Shown: positions 38,679 through 49,886 of the stretch, in pieces | How positions within the stretch are numbered: the stretch's first letter is position 1 | Layout: each line of letters begins with the position of its first letter | Assembly: GCA_002914805.1 (NCBI GenBank) | Contig: JXTB01000208.1 | Span: forward strand, 550,277 to 614,276 | From: Parasponia andersonii | Taxonomy: Eukaryota; Streptophyta; Magnoliopsida; Rosales; Cannabaceae | Direction of reading: 5' to 3' | Length of the DNA stretch: 64,000 nucleotides | Notes under the pieces: generated by a model | The model's database searches: none | Seen by the model: the letters and a program-made list of their open reading frames with translations, nothing else | Told to the model about the DNA's origin: nothing | Made by a program: the position numbers and the translations under genes

Positions 38679-39165
38679 ATCTCTCTATTTTATGATAATA
38701 AACATTGATTCTATGGAATATAACACAATGTGCAATACAGATTAAATTTTCCGAATTTGAAAATTTTGATCATAACCCTTACCATATTTTATAACAAGCT
38801 TCCCCCTCAAATTATAAGAAATTAAGGAAAGAAACCCTCCCCTTTTTAATTCAATTAAGCAATATAAGCATATTAAGAGATGGACTATTTCCTCCATGTT
38901 GTGCATAAACAATTTCTCCCCATAAATTATAGTTTTTCTACCCTATTTAATATCATAAAAAAGATAGAAAAGAAAATTAGTTTCCAACCATTTATAAGAG
39001 CAAGAGTATGCACAAGTTACAATATCCAATAATCAATTGACAATAATTATATCGTCAAAGATAGATAAGATTAAAACAGAATTAAATCAATTAACTGATT
39101 AAATGAAATTCTGAATTTGTTCAATAGCCTAGGAACAAAGCCAGATTAGATCACTTTTTTGGCAG
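38679..39165 (-). mobile_element. probable internal remnant beside the copia-like LTR
   Basis: Begins with the decayed polypurine region and contains several CTCCCC-type words (TTCCCCCTCAAATTATAAG, TTTCTCCCCATAAATTATAG) typical of the 3' non-coding part of such elements. No coding sequence; the right limit is uncertain. Confidence 0.4.
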
Positions 39166-39830
39166 TATTATTCAGGATTAGTTGATAAGTGTGCAATATA
39201 TTGACTCAATGGTAAAGGATCATGCCATCTTTTTGCATAAGCATCGCCATCTTTTTGAATTTGATGAGTGTTCGATGATCAATGGATGGCTGGCTACTGC
39301 TCAACTTCCACCTTTGAGGAGGAGAAAGGCGATTCTTGAGGCTAGGCGCATTGATAGGCATCCCATACTCCTCACATATGTAAGGCATGCCAAGATGAAT
39401 GCATAGCTCCGGTTAGGCTACGGGGCAGGGAGGGAATTTTGTTAGATACAAGAGAATATGCACTGATTATCTTCTACAAGATTATTTTTAGTGAGAGAAT
39501 ATGAAAGGAAGAGAGAGACCATGGAGAGAATTCCTAGGTTTTGTTGTGAGCTTTTGCTATTGGGAGAGTGAGACCAAGCTCTCAGGTATAGCTTGATGCT
39601 CCTATTTTCTTTATTATCAGTATTGATACCTATCAGACTTTCACGCCTCCAATCTCTACATTTATATTCTGTTTAAGTATATTTTTATGTTTCCTGTTAA
39701 AAAAAAAAAAAAAAAGTTGTACGTACACATACGCTAGATTAATAAGATCATGTCAATCACTTCTATTGATAGAGTTATAATGTGTGACTTCATTAATAAA
39801 CAAGAAGAAAGTGATTAGGAATATACACAC

Positions 39831-39864
<34 letters not shown>

Positions 39865-39932
39865 CAATATCCAAGAAAAACTGCTTATAAAATCCATGGT
39901 TAATCATAAGAAAAACTGTGGAAGAAAAATTT
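39166..39932. other. spacer downstream of CYP22
   Basis: No supported gene. A 74-codon open frame at 39182-39406 (+) has no recognisable family. An A tract (about 39699-39715) and a GA/TA microsatellite (39832-39864) are present. Confidence 0.45.
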
Positions 39933-40820
39933 CTACATTTCTCCACACTCAGCAATGACACATGCCAGTTTGGGCCGGTTGTTGGGTCCAGTAGCCACAT
40001 TTTCAATCTTCCTCACAACCAAAAGACCATCTCCAAGTACTCTCTGCATAATCATCATAGTATACCTTTTGTTAAATGCACTCCCCTTAAAAAAAAAAAA
40101 AAGAAAAAAGAAAAAAAGATTCCAGATGCTAGTAAATATCTACGGCCTTGGAGAAATGATCCAACTCATCCAAGTCAAAACAATTGAATAAATGACCACT
40201 ATGAAGTATGAACTTAGTTAAACTAAAGTACTATGAGTGTACACGTTCCATTAATTAATATATAAACATATATTTATATATATAGTCTACATAAGATTTG
40301 TTTGTGTATTAAATTTATGCAAAAGCTTTTGTAAAGCCACAGCTTAAATAAAATTATGAATTTGATCTGACCGGTCTTGCATTACTAAGCAATAGTTTAA
40401 GCATACTCCTCTCGCCTGGTTTCATGACCAACTACAGATCTAATATCAAGACTATCCAACATAAAGTCACTAGGACGCACACAGGGGAACCCAGACTTAT
40501 TAAAAGCTTGTCTGAGAACATCTTTATTTAAATTTTCTGAATTAATAAATGAAACGAATGATGTGAAAAATAAACATCTTGTCCTGGGAACATTGTCACT
40601 AATCATTTCCACTTTTTTTTTTTTTTCGGTTGTCAAGCAAATACTAAGTGAAAATTTTGGCAGAAAGATTTATCACAGAAAACACCATATATTGGAAGGT
40701 ACATACCCCAAAAACTACATGCTTGTTGTCCAGCCAGTCACATTTAGCACAAGTAATGAAGAACTGTGTTCAACAATGGAATGAGATAAAAGGTTAGTAA
40801 ATACACAACTAAAAAAAAAC

Positions 40821-40868
<48 letters not shown>

Positions 40869-43800
40869 CCAGTCCGGGAGTAAAAAAGAAAAAATGAAAA
40901 AAGAAATTTTGACGATCTTCAACCCCCCGGAGAATATACTATACAATAAAAGGACAGGGGAAAGAAGCCGATACAATAGAAAGTTATACACAGAGATATG
41001 ATAATTGCCCTTCCTATCTAAATCTCAAAACAAAGTAATGAAATTTGCACTTTTAACACTATTACCTATGTAGGTAGATAAATCCATATATAAGCAAGGG
41101 AATTTCATCAACTACCCCTAACCCATAAATGAAGTTCACAAGAAGGTGCAGCCTTGCTATAAGAGGGAAATAAGTAAGAATTGAAGAATAAAAAACTAAA
41201 CATGGGGTCATTTTGAAACCCAGAATCAAAACGTGGCTATCACTAAATGATACTTATATGCATCTTAGATTGTCTTTTTGGATATTCTCATGCAATGAGT
41301 TGATTGGGTACCTGACACCCATTGGTATTTGGCCCGCTATTTGCCTGAAAGAGGAAAATAAAAGCATGCCATCAGTTAAAAAAAAATCACATTTTTTGTT
41401 CCCAGAAAATAAAATTTTGAGAAAAAAAGATCAGTATCAGTGAAAAAACTAAGTAATAAATTAACTGCTATTAAGATACATATTCAGTGCCATCAATACT
41501 AGAACAAAATACATAAATACGGATGGGAAATAGGTGGAAAATTTTCCAAACACAATAAAGAAGCCTTTTCTTGAGGGGTTGCTAATTTTCGTTAAAATTT
41601 GACTAGAAAAAATTTTGAGCATATCCATTGCACCATCTCCCAAGGGCTGCAGTACCAGATATTTTAAAAAGAAAACCCAAAGATGCTTGCAATCTTATCT
41701 AACTTCCCCATAATGATTAAAGTTCCAATGGAAAAGTCATTATGAAAAGAAAGTAACTTTAGATATTGGATTCTGTCAAGCCCAAAGGTTGCCCAACCGA
41801 ACTCCAAGGAAATATTTTTGTTTTTCTTTTATAGGAAACAGAAAAATTTTATTGCAAAAAGAAGGTTAGAGCAAGATTATAAGACATCATCTAAAAAAAA
41901 AAAACCTTAAAATTAAAACTACAACAAATAGACCAAAGGCATCATCTAAAAAAACCTTAAATTAAAACAACAACAAATAGACCAATCTCCACAAAGGTCC
42001 GAAAAAGAAAACTCCTTCAGATCTCTCGAGTCATAGACCCACAAAGCAACAGAAAATTTTTGCACTCTCCTATATAGGGTCAAACTCCCCTCTAAGTTTT
42101 TAAGTAGTAAGGCTTCATAACTTGAACTCCAAGGAAATATTTGGTAGTAGAACTTGAACTTCATAACTTGTAGGAACTGCGTTAGCTGAAATTCACAACT
42201 ATACCTTACAAGGGGAGAGAATGGTACTCTGAATTTAGCATCTTGTGGAAGTTAGTTCCATTAATTCAATAATTTTGAATGAACAAGTAATAGTAATCAA
42301 GTAAGTTTAAACACTTTACATAAAATAGGAGTTAGGAGACACGTTCTTTGTTCTCTCCCAAATAAATTAGCTACTAGCTAGAACTGAGAATGTCTTTCAC
42401 TTAGAAACTCAAGCATTGTATCCAAAAACAATTCGGTTTAGATACCCATATAACTTATTGGAAATATTAGGTACAGTCTAAGTTAGGAGACACCCCCATT
42501 GGACACCATAGGTTCCAACCTTGTCCTGAAAAACATTTCTAAGTAGATAGTCAAAAGTTTAAAGTAGGTATTCATGTTCGTAATCTAGTAATACAGCATG
42601 GAACCGTATCAGGAGCAGTTTTGCTTCAAAAATATTAACGAACACAACTAGAATATGACTGAATAGTCACTCAAAGTCTCAAGTTACATAAACTGAGATT
42701 AATATAATTTTGTCCCAAAAGAGAGCATATACTAATAAAATCTTTCAGTCATACCAGTTATGATTCTTTTTATCTTTCAAAAGCCAACAATAATACACTA
42801 AGACAGTACTAAGGTTTTTTTTTTTTTTTGGATATGAAATGAGACTGCCTTTATCATGTAAAATGAAAAAATCCTACAACATAAGGGATGAAAAATCCCA
42901 CTAACAAGAAAAAATGCAGCATACACTTATCTATTTTAAACAAATGCAGTGTAATAATTCTAGAATACCTTAAACCTCGATAATGGACCATTTTAGGTGC
43001 GTAACAAACTTAGAAAAAGCAAAATTACTTGAAAAAGGGAAATAAGAAGTGCATAGAAAGTAAGAGAGGTTGGAGTAAATGTATACCATCGATAACAGGC
43101 CAGGACCAGTGTGTTTAGCAATAAAATTCTCATCATCAAACTTGTGCCCGTAAACGGAAACACAGCCACTGCCATCACCCTGCAAATGATACAAATTTGA
43201 CATTGACAATTGCTCAACAATGATGGGTTCAATTAAGAATACCTGTAAACATCACAAAGAGCGCAACAATATTCTCCATATTTGACCTTTTGCTTGGTAC
43301 GACATTTTAGAATAAAATACATAGTTGCTTTTGGATCCAATTGAAGCCAGTTTCAAGTAAATAAGTGAGTGAATCAATAAGTAGTAGTTAGGGTATAGGA
43401 AAGCAGGAGAGTAGAAAACAAGAAGGCCGGATCAGCTAAAAGACATTGTCTTCGATTTGCCTGTGTGGGCAGGCTTCGACATAATTCGGTGCTTAAGAAA
43501 CTAAACTAAATCGGTGTTAATGGAAGTTGAGAGAGAGAGAGTTAACCTTAAGAAAATCACCAGCTTGAATCATGAAATCCTTAATCACCCTGTGGAACTG
43601 GCACCCTTTGTAACCAACTGGTAGCCCAGCTTTTCTGTTCCATCACAAAAATATCAATATATATATATATATGTGTGTGTGTGTGACGAGTGAATTGGGG
43701 GGGTGGTAGATTATTAGGTACCTGTACTCGCCGGTGCAGAACTGCCTGCAAAAAATTGGAATTGGAAGTAAGATTCATAGGAAAAGAAAGAAAGAGAAAG

Positions 43801-44024
43801 AAGAAGAAGAAGAAGAAGAAGTAAGTAACAAGTAGTAGTAGGAAGAAGAAGAAGAAGAAAGGGTACCTGAAGTTGTCGGCGGTCTTGGGGGCAATATCGG
43901 CAAAGAGCTCCATTTTAATGCGGCCGGCTGGGATGGTGCCGATTGTTATGTCGAAAAACACTATCGGATTCTTTGGGTTTGGAGGCCGCACGTGCCACTC
44001 CACTCCTCCTCCTCCCGCCGCCAT
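39933..44024 (-). CDS. CYP22: peptidyl-prolyl cis-trans isomerase H / cyclophilin CYP22
   Basis: Cyclophilin H isomerises X-Pro bonds and in animals sits in the U4/U6 snRNP, binding PRPF4; CYP22 is its plant counterpart (family knowledge). Seven exons, minus strand: 43867-44024, 43722-43745, 43547-43634, 43087-43179, 41312-41344, 40707-40763, 39933-40043. They total 564 nt (187 residues plus stop). All cyclophilin A active-site positions are kept at a constant offset of 21: Arg76, Phe81, Met82, Gln84, Ala122, Asn123, Gln132, Phe134, Trp142 and His147. The N-terminal Gly-rich stretch and [13 protein letters not shown] are typical of CYP22, and the ending VIAECGEM is the family C terminus. There is no signal peptide, in keeping with a nuclear or cytosolic protein. 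Introns carry a LINE and a long A tract. Intact. Confidence 0.95.
40822..40864. repeat. poly(A) tract of about 41 bp in a CYP22 intron
   Basis: An uninterrupted A run in the last-but-one intron region. No target duplication was found around it, so it may be a slipped homopolymer or a retroelement tail. Confidence 0.85.
41818..42123 (-). mobile_element. 5'-truncated LINE in a CYP22 intron
   Basis: A 306-bp insert starts on the plus strand with a T-rich block (an A-rich tail in element orientation). It is flanked by a perfect 19-bp direct repeat (GAACTCCAAGGAAATATTT at 41799-41817 and 42124-42142). Inside, CATCATCTAAAAAAA through CAACAAATAGACCAA is duplicated in tandem (about 41885-41985). No intact coding sequence. 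Confidence 0.82.
43798..43858. repeat. (GAA)n microsatellites in CYP22 intron 1
   Basis: Two GAA runs separated by AGTAGTAGTAGGAA. In the transcript they read as CTT runs near the 3' side of a 121-bp intron, where they would form a pyrimidine tract. Confidence 0.85.
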
Positions 44025-44028
44025 TCCC

Positions 44029-44033
<5 letters not shown>

Positions 44034-44064
<31 letters not shown>

Positions 44065-44098
44065 GAGAAGAAGCAGAAGAAGAAGAAGAAGAAGAAGA
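44034..44098. repeat. (CT)n and (GAA)n microsatellites in the CYP22 leader
   Basis: About 14 CT units (44034-44062) and then about nine AGA/GAA units (44068-44098) begin 10 bp upstream of the start codon. In the transcript the leader is therefore TTC-rich, then GA-rich. Confidence 0.9.
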
Positions 44099-45214
44099 AT
44101 TATTTACGGAATTTTCCAAAGTTATTTTATGTCCCCAAACAGATGTAATGTAATTTTGATGAAAGCGGGAAAATATCCCAACCCTAAAAAATAATAATAA
44201 TATTAATATTAAAAGACAAATTATCATGCCTCACTAAAATAGAGACAGAAATATGAAAAGTTTGTCCAAAAAACAATTTTGAGAAAACGTGAAATTTGCG
44301 CTTTTGAGGAGCGATAGTCTAATATCAATAACATATAAAAAATATTAAACTAGAAATATTAAATTTACAATCAAATTGATTACTGTTTATTATATGTATT
44401 TTGATCATTTTAGGTTTGTAATTACAATTATTATTTATCAAAGAGCAAGTATTTTATTGTGAAGAACAAGTATTTTAGTTCTAATGAAAATGTTTTTGAT
44501 GAATTCTCTCGCTCATTTCTTTATTTTTTTTCGACCGTTCTTTGAAATTAGTAAATTAATTAAACTTATTAGTAATAACCCCTATTAAAAGCATGAATAT
44601 TGCAGTATAAATAGATTAATGTTAATCTAATTTAAATAGGTACTAACAAAAAATTGAATAAAATTCACAAAACAAGTGTTATTAGTGAGAAATTTAATTA
44701 ATTAAATACCATTAAGTATAATGTGACAAATTAAGTGAATGTAATTAGCTTAACATTATTACATGTTGTCCCATGTTAAAATTAGAAACAAATTGAATGT
44801 ATTTTAGAAAAGTAATAGAAAAATCAATCTGTTATCATTAATGATTATCTCACGAAAATGGTGAATATAATCTTTATGTTAACATTATTCCATATTATTT
44901 TTATGTTAAAATTAGATACAAAATATATGAATTTAGCAAAATATAATAAAATTTCACATTAATCTAATATGACCAATAATTTTATCACAAAATAGGTAGT
45001 TATAATATTTAACTTAACATCATTACACATATTCTTATTGGTGATATTAGATATAAATTGAATCATTTTGAACTAATTAGTGAGAAATGTAATTAGTTTA
45101 ATAAATTTGACTTAATATGATAAATCAAGTGATTGTTTTACTTTCTATAACACTATTTACAAATTATCTCGTAGTTAAATTAGATTTAAATTGAATGAAT
45201 TTGTAAATTAGTAG

Positions 45215-45385
45215 ATGAAGTGGGTTGACTCAAGTGGTAAGTGTACCAACTACCTCAGATCTCAGTCCTAACTTCGAGTCACACCGAGATAAGGCCTAAA
45301 AGTGAAAATTTATTATCCCTAATGGGATGAGGATTGGATAGTATTTGATATTTTCCTTTATAAGCTCCACTTTTTTATAAGAAAA
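45215..45385 (+). mobile_element. SINE-like insertion in the 133-bp array
   Basis: GGGTTGACTCAAGTGGTAAG (about 45222) is a good box A; AACTTCGAGTCAC (about 45270) resembles box B; a T-rich tail follows near 45365. It breaks the 133-bp rhythm of the array exactly here, which supports an insertion. Target duplication not resolved. Confidence 0.55.
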
Positions 45386-46439
45386 ATTATATTAATTAGT
45401 GATAAATTTCATTGATTTAATATTTTTTTAGGATAATATGACAAATAACTAATGATAAAATCATAGAGTAGGTGATTATAATATATAGTTTAACTCTAAT
45501 ATATATTGCTTTATAGTCAAATTAGATTTAAATTGAATAATATTGAACTAATTACTGATAAATGTAATTTATTTAATCTTTTTAGCATAATGTAACAAAG
45601 TAATTAGTTATAATATTTTGTATAATAATAATTACATATTGCTCCATGATCAAATTGGAAATCATAATGAATTAAGGTAATCCGTATAACACTGATATAC
45701 ATATTGCACTAATTAGTGAAAAATTAAAGTAATTCAATATTTTTGAGTATAAAATGATAAAATAAGTGAATAAAGTACTTAATATACCACTATTACAAAT
45801 TGTCTCATGCTTAAATACAATAGATAATGGATAAATATAGCTAAATTAAGTAGAAATTCACACTCAATTATTACTAATCATTATCTCACTAAGTAGATGA
45901 CTATAGTACTTACCATAACAATGTTACTTATTAACCCATGATCAAATTAGTTACTAAATGAATGATATTGTACTAAGTGGTAAGAAATTTTATTGATTTA
46001 ATATTATTGAGTATAATGCGACAAAATAAGTCACTAGAGCATTTATTATAACATTATTGTATATTGCCACACTCTAAAATTAGTTTAAAAAATGAAGAAA
46101 GTTTGTAAATTATGTGGTAATTCAAATCAATCTAATATTGCTAATTACAATATAACAATGCAGGTAAGTATAATGCTAATAATACTACTTATACATATTC
46201 AATTATGATCAAATTAGATATAAAAAGAATGATTGTGTACTAATTAGTTATAAATTTTGTTAATTTAATATATTTTATTTTGTTTTGACAAAATAATTGA
46301 TTACAATACTTAAGTATAACACAATCACATAATGTATAATGCTAAAATTTATATAAAGTAGAGAATGGTGTAAAGTTATAAGTGAAAATGAACAATCATT
46401 TATCATCATTAATCATAAATCTAGCATGTAATAAATAAT

Positions 46440-47160
46440 TATTTATTAAAAAACTATTGATTCATGGACCACGATGATCAAGGCAGGGAGCCATCCATGA
46501 TGATCAACTCATTTAGCCTATTAATTAGCCTTAGCATATATTATGTCTTCTTAAGTTAGTTTGGTCCAACTCAAGTAAAATGATGAATTGGGCTAACAAT
46601 TAATCTTACTTACAATTGGCCCGTTTAACTAGAAAAAAAAAAAACGAATGGGCCAGCTCTCATTTTTATCTATTTGAGACAATGATTTTAATAAGAGCAC
46701 TATAAATTATATTATTCAACTACGCAATAAAATTATAGTAATCCATAATATTGATAATATAATGAATTATTTACTATAAATTATATTATCCAACCATGCA
46801 ATAAAATTATAGTAATCCTCAAATGGGCAATATAAAGAACTATTAATGTTTAAAAAAACTAACTAATAATTTAGGATGAAATATTTAGCTTATATGTGTA
46901 CATACTAGAATAGAGTCATATAAATAACATAGATTAATTAAGCTTTTTGTTATTGGTTAGAAAAATATTGTTGGAAAATGATAATTTATTCATGGCTTTA
47001 CTACTCAAAATTAGTTAATACAGGCATATACATACATACTAGAAAATCATAAGATAAACTATTAATCATTATATAAAAAAAATGATTGTAAACTTATTAA
47101 GAGAAGTATAAATCAAATAGTAAAAATAAAATAAAAGTAACTAAAATAACATATATATAT
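46440..47160. other. non-array segment inside the 133-bp array
   Basis: Contains GC-richer sequence (46455-46660) that does not follow the 133-bp pattern, and a two-copy tandem repeat of about 74 bp (starts near 46701 and 46775, both ACTATAAATTATATTAT). No coding frame. Confidence 0.5.
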
Positions 47161-48361
47161 ATATATATATCTTCTTTAACAATATTCAATATTGCCTCAG
47201 TTGTCAAATTAGATATAAAATAAATGACTTTGAATTAATTATTGAGAAAAATAATTAATAATCTCTTTAAGTATAATGTGAGAAAATAAATTATTATAGT
47301 ATTTAGTATAACACTATTTACATATTATCTTATGGTAAAATTAATTTAAATTAAATGAAAAAATGAAATTAATTTAATATCTTTGTATAATATGACAATG
47401 TATGTGACTAGAATTTTTAGTATAATACTATTACAAATTGCCATATGGTTAAATTAGTTTTAAATTAAAGGACTTTGCACTAATTAGTGAGAAACAAAAT
47501 TGATTTAATATATTTGAGTAAAATGTCACAAAGTGATTAGAGTACTTAGTGTAACATTATTACAAATTTTCTATGGTTCAATTAGTTTTAAATTTTTCCC
47601 TAAAAAATAGTATTAAATTTAATTACTTTACACTAATTAGTAAGAAAAGTAATGATTTAATAGATTTGAGTATATTGTGATAAAGTAACCGACTGAAATA
47701 CTTAGTATAATACCATTACACGTTGTCTCATACTCAAATGTAATTGAATGTTTACAAATTTTCTAAAATTAAGCAAAAATTCACACTAATCAATTTTTAC
47801 GTACCATAATCTCATTAAGTTACTACAGTACTTACTATAATACTAGTTTATATAGACTCGTGATTAAATTAGATAAAAACTGAATAACTTTCCATTAACT
47901 AGTGACAAATTTCACTTATTTAGTATCATTGATTACAACATGACAAAGTAAGAACTTAAAAAAAAGGTGACAAAAGAAGTCACTAGAGTATTTGGTATAA
48001 TCCTATTTCATATTCTCCCATACCAACATAATATGAAAAATGAAAGGGGTTAGTGAAATGTGAAGTGAAAATTCAATTTAATATAATATCTAATCATAAT
48101 ATGACAAAGTAGATGAGTATAGTACTTAAATAACACAAATAAATATTGTCTCATAATCAAATTAGATATAAACCAATAGTTGTGTACTAATTAGTTATAA
48201 ATTTTATTTATTTAATATTTTTGGGTAAATTGTGACAGAGTAAGTGATTATAGTACTTGATATTTTTACATATTATATATGCTCAAATCAGGGAAAAAAT
48301 AGGTAAATTATGCAAAGTGAAAATGCACATTAATTCATCAAAAAAAAGAAGAAGAAAATGC

Positions 48362-48391
48362 ACATTATTATTATTATTATTATTATTATTA
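48362..48391. repeat. (ATT)n microsatellite
   Basis: About ten ATT units at the right edge of the 133-bp array. Confidence 0.9.
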
Positions 48392-49886
48392 ACCTTTTAT
48401 AAATACAATGCAGTTCCTTCATTTGTTTTCCTCCATCTCTCTCTCATAGTTTCTATTCATCCATTATAATTTCAAGAATTTTCTCTTAGAGCTCTTCGAG
48501 TTTAAAAAAAAAAAAAAAGAAAGAAAATTCTTAGAACTCTTAGTATTTCAAGATTTATATGTTTTATTGCACTTAGGTTCAAATTCAATTAATAATATAT
48601 AGAGTTAGAAACCTTATTAAGGTCTAAAGTTTTTATGAGAAGTATTTCTATATGTGTACTTAATTTTTGAAATGTTTCACTTTTATGCCTTACTCTTATA
48701 ATTTTACAAAACTTATTTAACACAAGTTAGTCGTTAACTAAGAAAAGTTGTAAAATTGATTTTGTATATTTGGTTCTACGATTTCAAAAAGCAAACATTT
48801 TTCATTTGGATTGAAATTTTAAATATATATATATATATGCTGAGATCATTTCTGAAAAATTCCATGATTTTTGGATATTTATTAATTATGATTTTCATAA
48901 TACACAAAGTTTCAATATTTTAAAATATTAAAATAAATTCTATGATATAATTATAAGTGATTAAAATATTATGAAATGATCTATTTTAGAATTTCCAGTA
49001 TTGTATATAAGTTATAATATGTTAATGATGTACCTTTAAAATTTTGAGTTTGTTTGATTTATAATATATTTTTGATAATTCAATCATTCTTATTGAGTTG
49101 CAGTTTTAACAATTTTATTATGTTACAAATTCTAAATTAGAAAAAAATGGTGATAAATATTGTTTATAAATTCTAAACTATATTTTTTAGATTTATATTT
49201 ATTTCATATGGACTCATGTAAATTTAATAGAATTATGTACTATAATATGAAATTCCTTAAGTATACATTACGCACCAAAATTCTATAATTTTAATGTAAA
49301 ACATTATCTTAGGATTTATGTTGTGGATATTTTCAGACATATAAATATTTAATATGACCAATAATAACATATATTGATACATAAGGTGAACGTTGATGCA
49401 TGAATAATATATAAAAAAGATAAAGAATAGGCGCATAGTTGCAATAAGATTAAGTATGTAGTATTTTACTGCAAGTACGAAGAAAATTTTCTAAGGACAT
49501 AAAGTAAGTACAATCTCTCATATAGTATGGATAGTTGAGATAATTAAATGTGATATTTTGCCTATACAAGAGATGTTTGTTTGGCTGGTATATGTGCCTA
49601 TGAAAATATATACCTCCTATGATATTAAAATGAAATAAATTTATATTAAGGTAAGATAAATTTATTTTACAATATTATTTATAACTTGATAAATATACTT
49701 AAATTAAAGGAAGTATCAAGAGTATGAAATATAAAATTTGAATTAGAAATATGGTACAACCATTTATGTTAAAAAGGAGATTAAGTAAAAGATAAGAATA
49801 TAAATATATCGTACCAACCTTTACTAGGTGAGGATTCTTGAGAAAAGATAAGACCGACTCTACTAGGTGAGGATTCCCAAGGAAAA
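48392..49886. other. AT-rich spacer
   Basis: No gene supported. A TATAAATA word at 48398 followed by a CT-rich stretch (48432-48450) looks like a core promoter and leader, but no open frame follows. A duplicated TACTAGGTGAGGATTC lies at about 49823 and 49860. Confidence 0.45.

Larger units (their letters stand above)
44590..48300. repeat. degenerate tandem (satellite-like) array, period about 133 bp
   Basis: The core TAACA(C/T)TATTAC recurs at about 44751, 44880, 45015, 45148, 45491, 45623, 45785, 45916, 46049, 46178, 46318, then 47177, 47309, 47423, 47552, 47708, 47838, 47998, 48131 and 48262. Most steps are 129-135 bp. Each core is followed by AAATTAGATATAAATTGAAT-like sequence, then ACTAATTAGTGA, a TTTAAT run, and TATAATGTGACAAA before the next. 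Individual copies differ strongly. The array is interrupted by a SINE-like insert (about 45215-45385) and by unrelated sequence at 46440-47160. Confidence 0.85.

Noticed and set aside
39182..39406. 74-codon open frame downstream of CYP22
   Set aside because: Lies at the edge of transposon-derived sequence and matches no family I know. Both strands are open here, which points to chance.
40822..40864. Processed retrogene tail
   Set aside because: No gene-like sequence precedes the A tract on either strand and no target duplication flanks it.
1..44024. Stress-regulator gene cluster (KEG, VQ, TGA) as a functional unit
   Set aside because: The genes belong to separate families spread widely in plant genomes, and the spacing and orientations show no shared promoter or common regulatory motif.
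48392..48500. Orphan promoter with TATAAATA and CT-rich leader
   Set aside because: No open frame or exon structure follows, and TATA words are expected by chance in this AT-rich stretch.
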